Source: Opitutales bacterium (GTDB lineage: Bacteria; Verrucomicrobiota; Verrucomicrobiia; Opitutales; UBA2987). From it: a stretch of DNA of 45,035 nt. The position numbers and the translations under genes are program-made. The stretch is taken from assembly GCA_021772535.1 (NCBI GenBank), contig JAJFLV010000085.1:1-45035 (forward strand), in the 5' to 3' direction. Below, piece after piece: positions 1-8,656 of this stretch; the first letter of the stretch is position 1, and each line of letters opens with the position of its first letter. Under the pieces are notes generated by a model. That model searched no databases, was not told the DNA's origin, and saw only the letters and a program-made list of their open reading frames with translations.

Positions 1-88
1 ATGCAAAGAAAACATCGACCAGCCTCTCCGGCTGTAGAGGAGCCGATTCAAAGACGGGACCACCAACCTCGACCCTTGCCCAAATCAC
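1..88 (-). CDS. possible 5' end of a divergent gene (partial, doubtful)
   Basis: On the minus strand an open frame runs from a GTG at 88 to the left window edge (29 codons, begins VIWARVEVGG). It reads like protein, with mixed hydrophobic and charged residues and no stop, and it would be divergent from the PhyH gene. Only an indistinct ribosome site precedes the GTG, and 29 codons open by chance are common. An alternative is that a plus-strand gene ends at the TAG at 35-37. No family is recognised. Confidence 0.2.
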   Translation of the reverse strand, partial: MIWARVEVGGPVFESAPLQPERLVDVFFA

Positions 89-192
89 ATTCCACTGTCT
101 TGATTAAGCGATTCCCTCCCACAATAATCTGCGAATAGTCAAGGATTGACGATTAATTTGGAAATTTGGTAAGGTTCTTTTTCGACATAATC

Positions 193-960
193 ATGAGTGA
201 TCATATTTTGGAACAATACAAACGAGATGGATTCGTTATAATTCGGAATCTATTGACAGAAAATGAGGTTCAAGCCGTTCAAGGTCTGCGTAAACGAATC
301 GACGCGGAAGCAGAAGATAATGGATTTCAAGATTTCATCAAAGGTAAAACACGTTACGAATTCGAGAAAATCGAATCGGAAGAATATGGTGTTCGTTCAA
401 CCTTGCGAGCGGTCAAGAATCCTTGGTGGAATGAGGAAGTTTTCAGGGAGGTTGCCGGCAGTGAAAAAATTTTAGACATCGTAGAAAAACTGATTGGCCC
501 TACGATCTTTTATCATTCCAGTAAATTGTTTTTCAAATCTGCTCGTGGCGGCAGGAGAAAACCCTGGCACCAGGATTGGGCCTATTGGGACACCATGAAC
601 CAGCGCCAGGTTACTGTTTGGATGGCCATCGATGAGGCGACTCGGGAAAACGGGTGTATTGAGGTCATCCCCGGTTCTCATAAAAATGGCTTGATCAAGC
701 ACCATCACGCTGAGGACTTTATGATTGATGAAGGTGTAATCGATCCTGATCTAATAGTCTATGCCATCATGGAACCGGGCGATGTATTGTTTTTCGATGT
801 TATGACCCTGCATGCTTCGGCGGCAAATCATTCGGATAAAGGCCGCCTTTGCTGTATTATCGATTACGATTCGGAACCCAAACCGGAAAATTCAAAACAT
901 GGGACCGATACTCCGCTACGGAATAAGGAAGGGGAGGTTGGCAGTCTGGCCTTTTCCTGA
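193..960 (+). CDS. phytanoyl-CoA dioxygenase (PhyH) family Fe(II)/2-oxoglutarate oxygenase
   Basis: A 255-residue PhyH-type non-haem iron dioxygenase, of usual length for bacterial members. These enzymes hydroxylate a small-molecule substrate using O2 and 2-oxoglutarate in the cytoplasm. Visible features are the opening FxxDGFVIIRNLL-type helix and strand, the HxD iron motif at H126/D128 (WHQDWAYWD), the distal histidine H207 (LHASAANHS) and R218 (GRLCC), which should hold the 2-oxoglutarate carboxylate. The ATG at 193 is preferred over an in-frame TTG at 166 because the family alignment starts at about residue 3. There is no signal peptide. It converges on the PdxA-type gene 24 bases away. 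The substrate cannot be told from sequence; PhyH genes are often found in sulfatase-rich clusters of Planctomycetota and Verrucomicrobiota. Confidence 0.88.
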   Translation: MSDHILEQYKRDGFVIIRNLLTENEVQAVQGLRKRIDAEAEDNGFQDFIKGKTRYEFEKIESEEYGVRSTLRAVKNPWWNEEVFREVAGSEKILDIVEKLIGPTIFYHSSKLFFKSARGGRRKPWHQDWAYWDTMNQRQVTVWMAIDEATRENGCIEVIPGSHKNGLIKHHHAEDFMIDEGVIDPDLIVYAIMEPGDVLFFDVMTLHASAANHSDKGRLCCIIDYDSEPKPENSKHGTDTPLRNKEGEVGSLAFS

Positions 961-984
961 AAACAATAGGATTGAGAAACTATT

Positions 985-1989
985 TTAAGGACGATTTTTA
1001 GCCATAACTGCAGCCAGTTTTATGGCTTGGATGAGACTTCTCGGGTCTGCCTTGCCCGTTCCGGCATTTTTAAAGTCCGTGCCGTGTTCGACTGAAGTGC
1101 GAATGATCGGCAAGCCGAGCGTTATGTTCACCCCGTTCCATATACCGAGCATCTTGGCGGCAACGTGTCCCTGGTCGTGATACATGGCCACGGCGCCGTC
1201 GAATTCACCTTGCAGGGTCCGAAAAAAAACTGTGTCTCCCGGATGAGGCCCGGAGGCTTTGATTCCTTTGCGGCAGGCTTCTTCGATTGCGGGTCTAATG
1301 TATTGAGATTCCTCCTGGCCGAAAAGTCCCCCTTCTCCAGCATGCGGGTTGAGACCGGCCACAGCGATGTGAGGTTCTTCAATGCCAAGATTTTTGATGC
1401 CTTCGTTGGCCAGCTTGATTACTTTTACAATCCTGTCAGGACGGACTCGCTCGATTGCTTCGCTTAAAGAGACATGGGTGCTGACGTGACAAACCCTTAA
1501 ATTACCAGCTGCCAGCATCATGGTCACATCGGGATTTCCGCACAGTTCGGCCAACAATCCCGTATGGCCGTCATAATGAAACCCGGCCTTGTTGAGGGCC
1601 TCCTTATTGATGGCCGAAGTAACGATACCGGCGATTTCTCCTTCCAAGGCCAACCCGGTAGCGAGTTTGATATATTCAAAAGCAGCCTTGGCCGCCATAA
1701 GGCTGATTTCCCCTCGAATTAATTTTTTCGTATCAACATTTCCGAGGTCCAGAACATTAACTGAATCATCAGTAAATTGAGTTTCTTCCAATTTATGGAT
1801 CTTTCTCACAATGCCCGGCAGACCGGTAATGTCATAAGCCTCCTGCATGGTTACGGCATCCCCAATGACTATGGGAAAGCAAGTATCCCTGATTTCGGGT
1901 TTGGCCAGAGCCATGGTTATCAATTCAGGGCCAGTGCCGGAGGCGTCGCCCATGGTAATGGCAATTAAAGGTTTAAACGGTTTATTCAT
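985..1989 (-). CDS. pdxA2: PdxA-family 4-hydroxythreonine-4-phosphate / 4-phospho-D-threonate dehydrogenase
   Basis: A 334-residue PdxA-family metal- and NAD-dependent dehydrogenase. Seen motifs: ITMGDASGTGPE near the N-terminus, H142 in YDGHTGLLAE, and the three metal histidines H172 (STHVSL), H216 (NPHAGEGG) and H271 (MYHDQGH). Their spacing matches the E. coli PdxA ligands H166/H211/H266. PdxA makes a vitamin B6 precursor, but the PdxA2 branch oxidises 4-phospho-D-threonate or 4-phospho-D-erythronate to dihydroxyacetone phosphate plus CO2 and is typically beside a DUF1537 kinase. Such a kinase lies immediately upstream here and overlaps this gene by 8 bases, so the catabolic role is favoured. 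It is the last gene of a minus-strand operon. There is no signal peptide. Confidence 0.87.
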   Translation of the reverse strand: MNKPFKPLIAITMGDASGTGPELITMALAKPEIRDTCFPIVIGDAVTMQEAYDITGLPGIVRKIHKLEETQFTDDSVNVLDLGNVDTKKLIRGEISLMAAKAAFEYIKLATGLALEGEIAGIVTSAINKEALNKAGFHYDGHTGLLAELCGNPDVTMMLAAGNLRVCHVSTHVSLSEAIERVRPDRIVKVIKLANEGIKNLGIEEPHIAVAGLNPHAGEGGLFGQEESQYIRPAIEEACRKGIKASGPHPGDTVFFRTLQGEFDGAVAMYHDQGHVAAKMLGIWNGVNITLGLPIIRTSVEHGTDFKNAGTGKADPRSLIQAIKLAAVMAKNRP

Positions 1990-3157
1990 GGATTGTGTCC
2001 ATTTCCATATTCCAGATTTCTTTTGGCCAGGGATAACTGCCGGGTTTGAGCGTCAGTAAAGTTTCATCAATTTCATCCGAGCGCAGCGAAACGACGCCTC
2101 GGGACCATTCATGGACAACCTTCAGAGATTTCCAATTATGCCCTCGAATGATTCGGGATGCAGTGGCCCCTCCTTCGATCCAAAGATGTTCGATTCTTTC
2201 GTGACGGAGGAGATATCGTGTTAATTCAAATATATGGTTCTCAATCCTCGAAGGTGCCAAGGGGTCCTTCGATCTGGGCATTCCAGTAGTCACAATAACC
2301 TGAGTATGCTCCTGCAGGGCCTCGGTTATTTGATTTTGCCATCGATTGATAAAGCCTCGGAAATCATCATTTGGCAGCAATAATTCTTCCGGCATTCGGC
2401 AAACGGGAATGCCTTCCGATTCGGCTTGTTTAACTCTTTCCCGCCCTGCTCTGGATGCCGTGCCTGAAATCAGAAGCGTTTTTAGAGGCATTTTTTTCAG
2501 CAGGGTTCTTTTGCGGGATTGGAAACCTTTCATTTCCAAAATTGCCGCCATGAAGTCCGATCCTCCGGCAGGCAGGGTATTTTTACTGAGTTTTTCCGCC
2601 CAGCAAATCAAGTCCTCGGTAGTGTTGGCGTCTCCAATTACAATTTTCCCCTCAGTAATGGCATCATCGACGGTTGCCGAAATGGCTTTTTTCAGATGGA
2701 GTGGGCCTAGCAACTTTACAACATCCGAGGTTCTCGCCGCAAGTTCAGGGTCTCCTGCAAAATCAGTTTCCTCCAGCAGATGATCATAAATATAATAACG
2801 GCCTTTGCGGATAGTGCGACCGAGGGAGGGATTGGCAGGAATCAAGATTGTGCGATTGAATTTCAAAAATCGCCCCAGATTCTCCAGCTCAATAGCAATA
2901 TTTCCGCGAAATACAGAATCCACTTTCTTAAAGATCCAGTCGGGTTCATTCTTTTGCAAATCATTAGCCGCCTCACTCACCCTTAGAGAGGCTGCTTCCG
3001 CCGAGCAAGAGCGAGAGTCGGTATCCCAAACCACCACATTTATTTTTGGATCCTGAGAAGTTGGCTGTAGGCAAATGACAGGTTCAAGCCCATATCGAAA
3101 AGCCAGACCTGCAATTTCAGCAGCCCCACTCAAATCGTCGGCAATAACACCAATCAT
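1982..3157 (-). CDS. DUF1537 four-carbon acid sugar kinase (DtnK/DenK/OtnK-like)
   Basis: A 391-residue kinase of the DUF1537 family, which phosphorylates four-carbon sugar acids such as D-threonate, D-erythronate or 3-oxo-tetronate with ATP. Seen: N-terminal MIGVIADDLSGAAEIAG, the DTDSRS strand at residues 45-50, FKKVDSVFRGN at 76-86 in the substrate-binding domain, and in the C-terminal nucleotide domain LLISGTASRAGRERV and the glycine-rich EGGATASRII. Length is normal or slightly short. The stop overlaps the start of the PdxA-type gene by 8 bases, indicating translational coupling. A PdxA partner points to D-threonate or D-erythronate kinase rather than the 3-oxo-tetronate kinase, which pairs with an aldolase (OtnC) instead. 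Substrate stereochemistry cannot be read from sequence. Confidence 0.86.
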   Translation of the reverse strand: MIGVIADDLSGAAEIAGLAFRYGLEPVICLQPTSQDPKINVVVWDTDSRSCSAEAASLRVSEAANDLQKNEPDWIFKKVDSVFRGNIAIELENLGRFLKFNRTILIPANPSLGRTIRKGRYYIYDHLLEETDFAGDPELAARTSDVVKLLGPLHLKKAISATVDDAITEGKIVIGDANTTEDLICWAEKLSKNTLPAGGSDFMAAILEMKGFQSRKRTLLKKMPLKTLLISGTASRAGRERVKQAESEGIPVCRMPEELLLPNDDFRGFINRWQNQITEALQEHTQVIVTTGMPRSKDPLAPSRIENHIFELTRYLLRHERIEHLWIEGGATASRIIRGHNWKSLKVVHEWSRGVVSLRSDEIDETLLTLKPGSYPWPKEIWNMEMDTIHE

Positions 3158-3215
3158 TTTAAAATTCCGAACCGGGGATCAGATTATGAAGGGGCGAAAT
3201 TATGAAACGGACAAT

Positions 3216-4139
3216 TCAGGTAAAGGCTTTGAATTCGCCCAAATTTTGAATATCACCAATTACAATTCGGGAATCTTCATCACTTAATGGGACAAGTGGA
3301 GGCAGTACCTTTTTTTCGCATAAACCAAGTGAATTCAAGGCTGTCTTCAAAGCCGCCAGAGATTGTGGTATGGCTCTTTCTTTTTGGAAAACCCCAACCA
3401 CCTGATTCATTTTAATTTGTGCTGCAGCCGCTCCTGTTTTGTCTCCAGACATCACACAATCTGTCAGTTGACGGCAAGTGAGGGGATCAAAATTAGCCGA
3501 ACTTGGAACAAGGCCGTCAGCGCCCTCATTAAGAACTTTTTCAGAAAGACCGGTACAGCCTATCAATATGGAAAAATCGTCTTTTCCCCCCAGGCGCGTT
3601 ATTAGTTCACTCAGGCGCTCGGCGTTGTTGGCGGAATCTTTAATTCCAATTATATTTGGATGCTGATGCAATCGCTCGACAATTTCCAATGGCACAGACA
3701 GATTTGTGGTCTGTGGAATGTTGTATATTAAAAGAGGACTTTCCACCCGGTCGGCCAATTCTTCATAATATTCAAATAAAACACTCTCCTCAATGGGGTA
3801 ATAGAAGGGCGGATGAGCGACCACTGCATCAACTCCGCTGGCGTAGGAATGTGCGGCCAATTCGAGCGAATGTTGGAGGCAGTTGTCTGCAATTCCAGAA
3901 TAAAGAAGCCCCTTTTCGCCGACCTCCCTTTTAGCCAGAGTGACCAATTGCTTACGCATGGAGAAAGGCATGGAGAGGGCCTCACCGGTCGTCCCTAAAA
4001 CAAAAATTCCATCACCTCCTCCCTTTAAAATATGTTCGATCAAACGGCATACGGCAGTTTCGTCGAGTTCTCTATTAGCAGTAAATGGCGTTACCATCGG
4101 AACTATGATACCGCTATGTTTTTTCTTTTGCACTGACAT
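3216..4139 (-). CDS. dihydrodipicolinate synthase (DapA/NanA superfamily) type aldolase
   Basis: A 307-residue class I aldolase/synthase of the DapA superfamily, which forms a Schiff base with pyruvate or a 2-keto acid. Seen: the entry strand GIIVPMVTPF, GTTGEALSM at about 49-57 (carboxylate-binding TTGE), catalytic Y139 in LIYNIPQTTN, and Schiff-base K167 in IIGIKDSANN. The ATG at 4139 is used; a longer frame from 4184 would run back into the dehydrogenase gene and add residues unlike the family. It follows that gene by 17 bases and precedes the kinase by 58 bases in the same operon. In this setting it more likely cleaves or dehydrates a 2-keto-3-deoxy sugar acid than makes lysine, but this is inference. 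Confidence 0.85.
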   Translation of the reverse strand: MSVQKKKHSGIIVPMVTPFTANRELDETAVCRLIEHILKGGGDGIFVLGTTGEALSMPFSMRKQLVTLAKREVGEKGLLYSGIADNCLQHSLELAAHSYASGVDAVVAHPPFYYPIEESVLFEYYEELADRVESPLLIYNIPQTTNLSVPLEIVERLHQHPNIIGIKDSANNAERLSELITRLGGKDDFSILIGCTGLSEKVLNEGADGLVPSSANFDPLTCRQLTDCVMSGDKTGAAAAQIKMNQVVGVFQKERAIPQSLAALKTALNSLGLCEKKVLPPLVPLSDEDSRIVIGDIQNLGEFKAFT

Positions 4140-4156
4140 TGTAATTAAGGTTACTA

Positions 4157-5302
4157 TTAATAGGCCGCTTTGTAAATGGCACAAGCAGCTTCTTCGGTCA
4201 TTTCACGGGGATTGTTTTTCAGGAGTCTCGTCACCGTCATGGCGGAGGCAGCCAGTTTTGGAATCGCTTCGGAAGGAACGCCTAAATCTCCAATATGCTG
4301 GGGTATGCCGCATTGCCGGGAGAGTTCTTTCATCCGATGCAAACCTCTGTTTGCAGTTTCTTCCGTGCTATGGCCTTTCTCGATACCCAAGGCTAACGCA
4401 ATATCGGCATACCGATCAATCGCTGATTCTATGTTATACTCAATTACATGCGGCAGAAGGACGGAATTGGACACTCCATGGGCAATTTTAAATTCTCCGC
4501 CCAAAGGGTAGGCGAGGGCATGAACGGCCGCTGTGTTAACCGGACCAAGACATAAACCACCATAAAGACTTCCCAATGAGAGCGCGGTGCGGGCCTCGAC
4601 ATCATGGCCATTATCAACTGCGCACTTGAGATTGGCGGCAATGAGTCGTACGCCCTCAATTGCATAAATATCAACTGTCGGATGCGCAAATTTATTGGCA
4701 TATGCCTCAATGCAGTGAACCATTGCATCGAGCCCGGTGGAGGCAGTCACGGCGGGAGGAACTGAAATCGTTAGCATGGGATCGACAAAAGCTCCGTCCG
4801 GCACAAGGAAAGGACTTACCGCTCCCTTTTTCAAACCTTCCTTTTCATCCAGGAGGATAGCGTTTGGAGATACTTCACTGCCAGTTCCGGAGGTGGTTGG
4901 AACACAGGCCAAATAGGTATTCCGGTTTTTTATTAATCCGATTCCGAAAACATCTTCAACTGATTGCCCGGAATCGAGCAAAGCGGCGACTAATTTTGCC
5001 ACGTCGAGCGGGCTGCCGCCACCCAAACCGACAACGGCATCGGGCATGGCAATTTGTGCCGCCTGCAAGGTTTCCCTGAACATGCCAACAGTCGGCTCGC
5101 TGTTGACCTCACTGAAAATAGTCGTTGTAGCGCCTCCTTTATTGAGGGCGCCGACCAGAGGATCGGCGAGTTGAACCACCGGATCAGCGGTAACTATAAA
5201 AACGGATTTCAGGTTTCTCGATAAAATATCATCCGCGCAATGTGTTATACATCCTTTACCGAAAACTAGCCTTCCGGGATTTAGAAAATTAATGATCCTC
5301 AT
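4157..5302 (-). CDS. iron-containing (group III) alcohol dehydrogenase
   Basis: A 381-residue Fe-dependent alcohol dehydrogenase, expected to interconvert an aldehyde or ketone and an alcohol with NAD(P)H in the cytoplasm. Seen: NAD-binding GGGSPLD at 94-100, the family PTTSGTGSE stretch near 135-143, and metal ligands D192, H196 (LDAMVHCIEAY), H261 (VHALAYPLGG) and H275 (KIAHGVSNS). The ATG at 5302 (MRIINFLNPG) matches the family start; a TTG at 5317 would add five residues. It is the first gene of the four-gene operon, with a 254-base AT-rich divergent spacer upstream. It may remove a short hydroxyaldehyde such as glycolaldehyde or lactaldehyde released by the neighbouring aldolase; this is inferred from position only. 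Confidence 0.88.
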   Translation of the reverse strand: MRIINFLNPGRLVFGKGCITHCADDILSRNLKSVFIVTADPVVQLADPLVGALNKGGATTTIFSEVNSEPTVGMFRETLQAAQIAMPDAVVGLGGGSPLDVAKLVAALLDSGQSVEDVFGIGLIKNRNTYLACVPTTSGTGSEVSPNAILLDEKEGLKKGAVSPFLVPDGAFVDPMLTISVPPAVTASTGLDAMVHCIEAYANKFAHPTVDIYAIEGVRLIAANLKCAVDNGHDVEARTALSLGSLYGGLCLGPVNTAAVHALAYPLGGEFKIAHGVSNSVLLPHVIEYNIESAIDRYADIALALGIEKGHSTEETANRGLHRMKELSRQCGIPQHIGDLGVPSEAIPKLAASAMTVTRLLKNNPREMTEEAACAIYKAAY

Positions 5303-5474
5303 GGGAAATAATTCCAAAGTAATAGAAAAGGTAAAAAAGAGAATTCATGTTCCTTCAATAGTCATGATTCATTCATTGTAAAAAAATCTCATCAAAGGAA
5401 AATTGGGAAGAAAAAGCAGGAGAATCAAATTTGTCATTTAATCGGTGTTTACGTTCCTGTGGTCCAGATATAAT

Positions 5475-5504
5475 TTGACGGAAATTCAAAGAAAAACATA
5501 CTAT
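5475..5504 (+). promoter_or_regulatory. candidate sigma70-like promoter of the PhoD-propeller gene pair
   Basis: TTGACG at 5475-5480 and TACTAT at 5499-5504 are 18 bases apart, in an AT-rich spacer about 50 bases before the PhoD-like start. A strong ribosome site (GGAAGGAG) follows at about 5539-5546. The match is by eye; verrucomicrobial promoters are poorly defined. Confidence 0.35.
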
Positions 5505-5556
5505 TTTTTAGAAAAGAAACTATCAACATATTTTATTCCGGAAGGAGAATTTCAAC

Positions 5557-7056
5557 ATGTATTATTCAAAATTTAGCAATGCCCTCATAATAATTTCTTT
5601 CCTCATTTTTGTAGAAACCGCTCAAGGCAAAGTTTATTTCGCAAATGGATTCAAGATAGGGGAGGTCACTCAAAACAGCGCCATTGTGTGGACCCGCCTG
5701 ACAGCAGCCCGAGAAGCCAATAAAGATGGTGTGGTCCCTTCTCCAAAAATGAGCAAAACCAGGGTATTTTACAATGGCCCGGACATTCCTGTCAGTCATT
5801 GGGAAGGAGCAGTTCCGGGAGCGCAGGGCTCAGTACGTCTGGCTTTGGCAGGGGAACCCGAATTTTCCGAAACGGTCTGGACGGATTGGGAGCCGGTTAA
5901 GCCAGAGGCCGACTTTACTTACCAGTTTCATTTGACCGATCTCGATCCAGGCGAGCGGTATTTTTTTAAACTGGAAGGGCGTTCCGAGGATGGAGATTAT
6001 GTCACTCAAAGCGAGATTGGCTCCTTTACAACCGCGGGCAGTTCCGAAATGTGGCAAGATGTCTGGTTTACGGTCAACACCTGTCAGGTTTATTATCAGC
6101 GAGATCATCCGGATGGGTTCAAAGTATTTCCAACCATGGGTCGTTTGGAACCTCATTTTATGGATTACCCGAACTTCAGCGTATTTACGGGAGACAGCGT
6201 ATATTACGACAGGGATAATCCCCGCGCTACGACGGAGGATCTTTGTCGGCTTCATTGGCAGCGGATGTATGCGCTTCCTTTGATAAAAAATTATCTTCGC
6301 CATGTGCCCGGATACTGGGAAAAGGATGATCATGACACTTTTTTTGATGATTGCTGGCGCACTTACGACGCCCCTTGGATTGCCCCATTGACTTATGATG
6401 AGGGAGCGGGCGTTTTTCTCGAGCAGGTGCCTATGGGACCAGACCTATACCGGACTATTCGATGGGGAAAAGGTTTGCAAATCTGGCTGGTCGAGGGAAG
6501 GGACTTCCGCTCCCCTAACGATATGCCGGATGGTCCGGAAAAAACCATTTGGGGCCAGCAGCAGAAAGAATGGCTCAAGAGTTCCATTTTGGAGAGTGAC
6601 GCCACATTTCGAATCCTTGTCAGCCCGACAGCTATTGTGGGTCCGGACAATCGAGAGCAGGAAGACAACCATGCCAATGCCGCATTTTATCACGAAGGAA
6701 GCGAGTTTCGGAATTGGACTCGTGAAAACAACCTGAAAAATTTTTACGTATGCGTCGGCGACCGGCACTGGCAATACATGTCGACCGACCCAATCAGCGG
6801 TCTTCGAGAATTTGCCAGCGGCCCCTCCAGCGATTCAAGTGTTCTCAATGGGCCGGGCATGAATGCCAATTACCACTCCTTTTACCGGAGCGGTGGTGGG
6901 TTTTTAAGTGTCAGCCTGACGAAAGGGATTCGAAAAGTTCTCGCTCGTCCGCAAAGAGTGATCGAAATCGATGGCGCTCCGACCATCACCTTCCGTTTTC
7001 ACGATGTGAATGGAAATGTATTTTATGAATACCGCGATATTGGAGAGGACTCGTAA
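5557..7056 (+). CDS. secreted PhoD-like (alkaline phosphatase D) phosphoesterase
   Basis: A 499-residue metallophosphoesterase of the PhoD-like family. Residues 1-24 form a signal peptide (hydrophobic ALIIISFLIFVE, cleavage after AQG), so it is exported. An N-terminal fibronectin-like sandwich (about 27-160, including IGEVTQNSAIVWTRL) precedes the catalytic domain. Metal-site motifs are TGDSVYYD (211-218), DDHD (257-260), EGRDFR (313-318) and GDRHWQY (401-407). PhoD enzymes are Ca/Fe phosphodiesterases or monoesterases, but many members in glycan loci have unknown substrates. The start has a clear GGAAGGAG ribosome site. The next gene starts 5 bases after the stop, so the two are probably co-transcribed. 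A second PhoD-like gene, fused to TPR-like repeats, lies at 31122-32846. Confidence 0.87.
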   Translation: MYYSKFSNALIIISFLIFVETAQGKVYFANGFKIGEVTQNSAIVWTRLTAAREANKDGVVPSPKMSKTRVFYNGPDIPVSHWEGAVPGAQGSVRLALAGEPEFSETVWTDWEPVKPEADFTYQFHLTDLDPGERYFFKLEGRSEDGDYVTQSEIGSFTTAGSSEMWQDVWFTVNTCQVYYQRDHPDGFKVFPTMGRLEPHFMDYPNFSVFTGDSVYYDRDNPRATTEDLCRLHWQRMYALPLIKNYLRHVPGYWEKDDHDTFFDDCWRTYDAPWIAPLTYDEGAGVFLEQVPMGPDLYRTIRWGKGLQIWLVEGRDFRSPNDMPDGPEKTIWGQQQKEWLKSSILESDATFRILVSPTAIVGPDNREQEDNHANAAFYHEGSEFRNWTRENNLKNFYVCVGDRHWQYMSTDPISGLREFASGPSSDSSVLNGPGMNANYHSFYRSGGGFLSVSLTKGIRKVLARPQRVIEIDGAPTITFRFHDVNGNVFYEYRDIGEDS

Positions 7057-7061
7057 CCAAA

Positions 7062-8549
7062 ATGAATAAAAAAATCCGTCTTGATTTTATTTTGTATAAT
7101 CCCTGTTCAAACATTCAGTTCATATTACTACTGACTTGTTTCCCCTTGATGGGGGATTTTTCAGGAATTCTGGGAAAGGAGGAATCCCAGGCCCCGGAGG
7201 TTTCCTATGAACCGGGACCTTACCTTATGTTGGACCGGCAATTGATTGCCGACCAGGCCAACATCCGGCGAATCATTCATTCACCCGAGCGGCTTCCCCA
7301 ACCGGTTGTAACGGCAAAGGAGGATAAAAATTTCCAGCCTTATATCTCGGTGATTCGTGATGCCGAAGCGGGTCTGTTCCGGATGTGGTACAACACCCCT
7401 GAAAGCATCAGCCAATCTCATTTGGCGCATATCACTTCCCAGGATGGTATTCATTGGGAAAGACCCCATGAGGAGCTGGCCGATCCTTCTTTTATCCAGT
7501 TTGGAGCGAGCATTCTGGATGAAGGACCGGATTTTTCCAAACCAGACCATCGCTACAAATTCGGATTCTGGGCCAGAAACGAGAATGGTATTGGCGGTTT
7601 GAAAGTTGCGATTTCCTCCAATGGTCTGGAGTGGAGTATGTTACGCCCGGGAGTCCTCTTGCCGCACAACCACGATATTAATTCATTGCATTGGGATTCC
7701 ATTCGCCGCCACTACATAGCTTTTGGCTCGGTGAAAATTTTTGAAGGCCCGACCTGGTCGGGATCCCGACGGCGCATTCCCCACCAAAGCGTGAGCAAAG
7801 ATCTGATTCATTGGGAAGACCCTTGGCCCGTTGTGATGCCGGAAAAAGGAGAACAAGGTGAGACCCAATTCTACTGCATGAGCGGTTTGCTGCGTCGAGG
7901 GCATCTTCTTGTCACGTTGGTAAAAGTGCTGCGGGACGATATCAATGCCGAACCCAATACAACAGCATTGCAAATGGGGGACGAAAACCGAAAAGCAGCC
8001 GGCATTGGTTATACCGTTTTGGCCTGGAGTCGGGATGGCCGGACCTGGGATCGCGATATCGAGCCATTTTTCGACAGAAACCCCAAATCGGGAACCTGGG
8101 ACCGGGCCCATGCCTGGATGGATTGCCAAGTCCCCGTTGGCGATGAAGTTTACATTTATTACGGTGGATATGCGCGAGGACACAAGGTTGAGCGTTTCAA
8201 GGAGCGGCAGGTCGGGCTGGCGAGAATGAAGCGTGACCGTTATGTTTCGATGGAGGCCGATGGCGGGGAAGGCCGTTTGACTACCGAAACCCGAGTCCTG
8301 GCCGCGGACTCCATTTCGGTTAATGCTGATATTTTTGGCCTTCGCGATTCACTTCGGGTTCGCGTGGTAGATATTGAGGGCGTGCCCTTCAATGGATTCG
8401 ATTTTACAGATTGCAAACCAATCGAAGGAGATTCGCTTCGACACGATGTGGTTTGGGCAAAGGAATTGAATACTTTGGAAGGGGAAAAGGTCCGTTTTGA
8501 ATTCGCCTGGACGAACGGAAGTTTATTCAGCTTCGATCTCTATCGGTGA
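7062..8549 (+). CDS. secreted beta-propeller protein (glycosidase-like, no LamG domain)
   Basis: A 495-residue protein with an N-terminal hydrophobic segment (FILLLTCFPLMGDF, about 20-33), probably a signal peptide with a long n-region. The body has repeated propeller-like strands ending in an Asp-box-like pattern: TSQDGIHWERP, VSKDLIHWEDP and SWSRDGRTWDRD. By eye it matches the C-terminal two-thirds of the LamG-propeller proteins at 34492 and 41965: LMLDRQLIADQANI corresponds to their LFIDDAIVEEMENI, and its last 90 residues match their terminal sandwich. It therefore appears to be a family member without LamG. The fold resembles GH32/GH43-type five-bladed propellers, but no catalytic acid can be assigned. 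It is coupled to the PhoD-like gene. Confidence 0.72.
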   Translation: MNKKIRLDFILYNPCSNIQFILLLTCFPLMGDFSGILGKEESQAPEVSYEPGPYLMLDRQLIADQANIRRIIHSPERLPQPVVTAKEDKNFQPYISVIRDAEAGLFRMWYNTPESISQSHLAHITSQDGIHWERPHEELADPSFIQFGASILDEGPDFSKPDHRYKFGFWARNENGIGGLKVAISSNGLEWSMLRPGVLLPHNHDINSLHWDSIRRHYIAFGSVKIFEGPTWSGSRRRIPHQSVSKDLIHWEDPWPVVMPEKGEQGETQFYCMSGLLRRGHLLVTLVKVLRDDINAEPNTTALQMGDENRKAAGIGYTVLAWSRDGRTWDRDIEPFFDRNPKSGTWDRAHAWMDCQVPVGDEVYIYYGGYARGHKVERFKERQVGLARMKRDRYVSMEADGGEGRLTTETRVLAADSISVNADIFGLRDSLRVRVVDIEGVPFNGFDFTDCKPIEGDSLRHDVVWAKELNTLEGEKVRFEFAWTNGSLFSFDLYR

Positions 8550-8550
8550 A

Positions 8551-8596
8551 AAAAAAACCTGCCCCTCATGAACGATCCATAAAGGGCAGGCTTTTT
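8551..8596. terminator. bidirectional intrinsic terminator
   Basis: A perfect 7-bp stem, CCTGCCC (8558-8564) with GGGCAGG (8584-8590), is flanked by an A-run on the left and TTTTT on the right. It can therefore terminate both the plus-strand propeller gene and the convergent TonB receptor gene. It lies right after the stop at 8549. Confidence 0.85.
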
Positions 8597-8656
8597 AAAG
8601 TTTAAGGTTGAGATTGTGTGCGACGAGCCGTTGAGCGGCACATATTCAAATATGTT

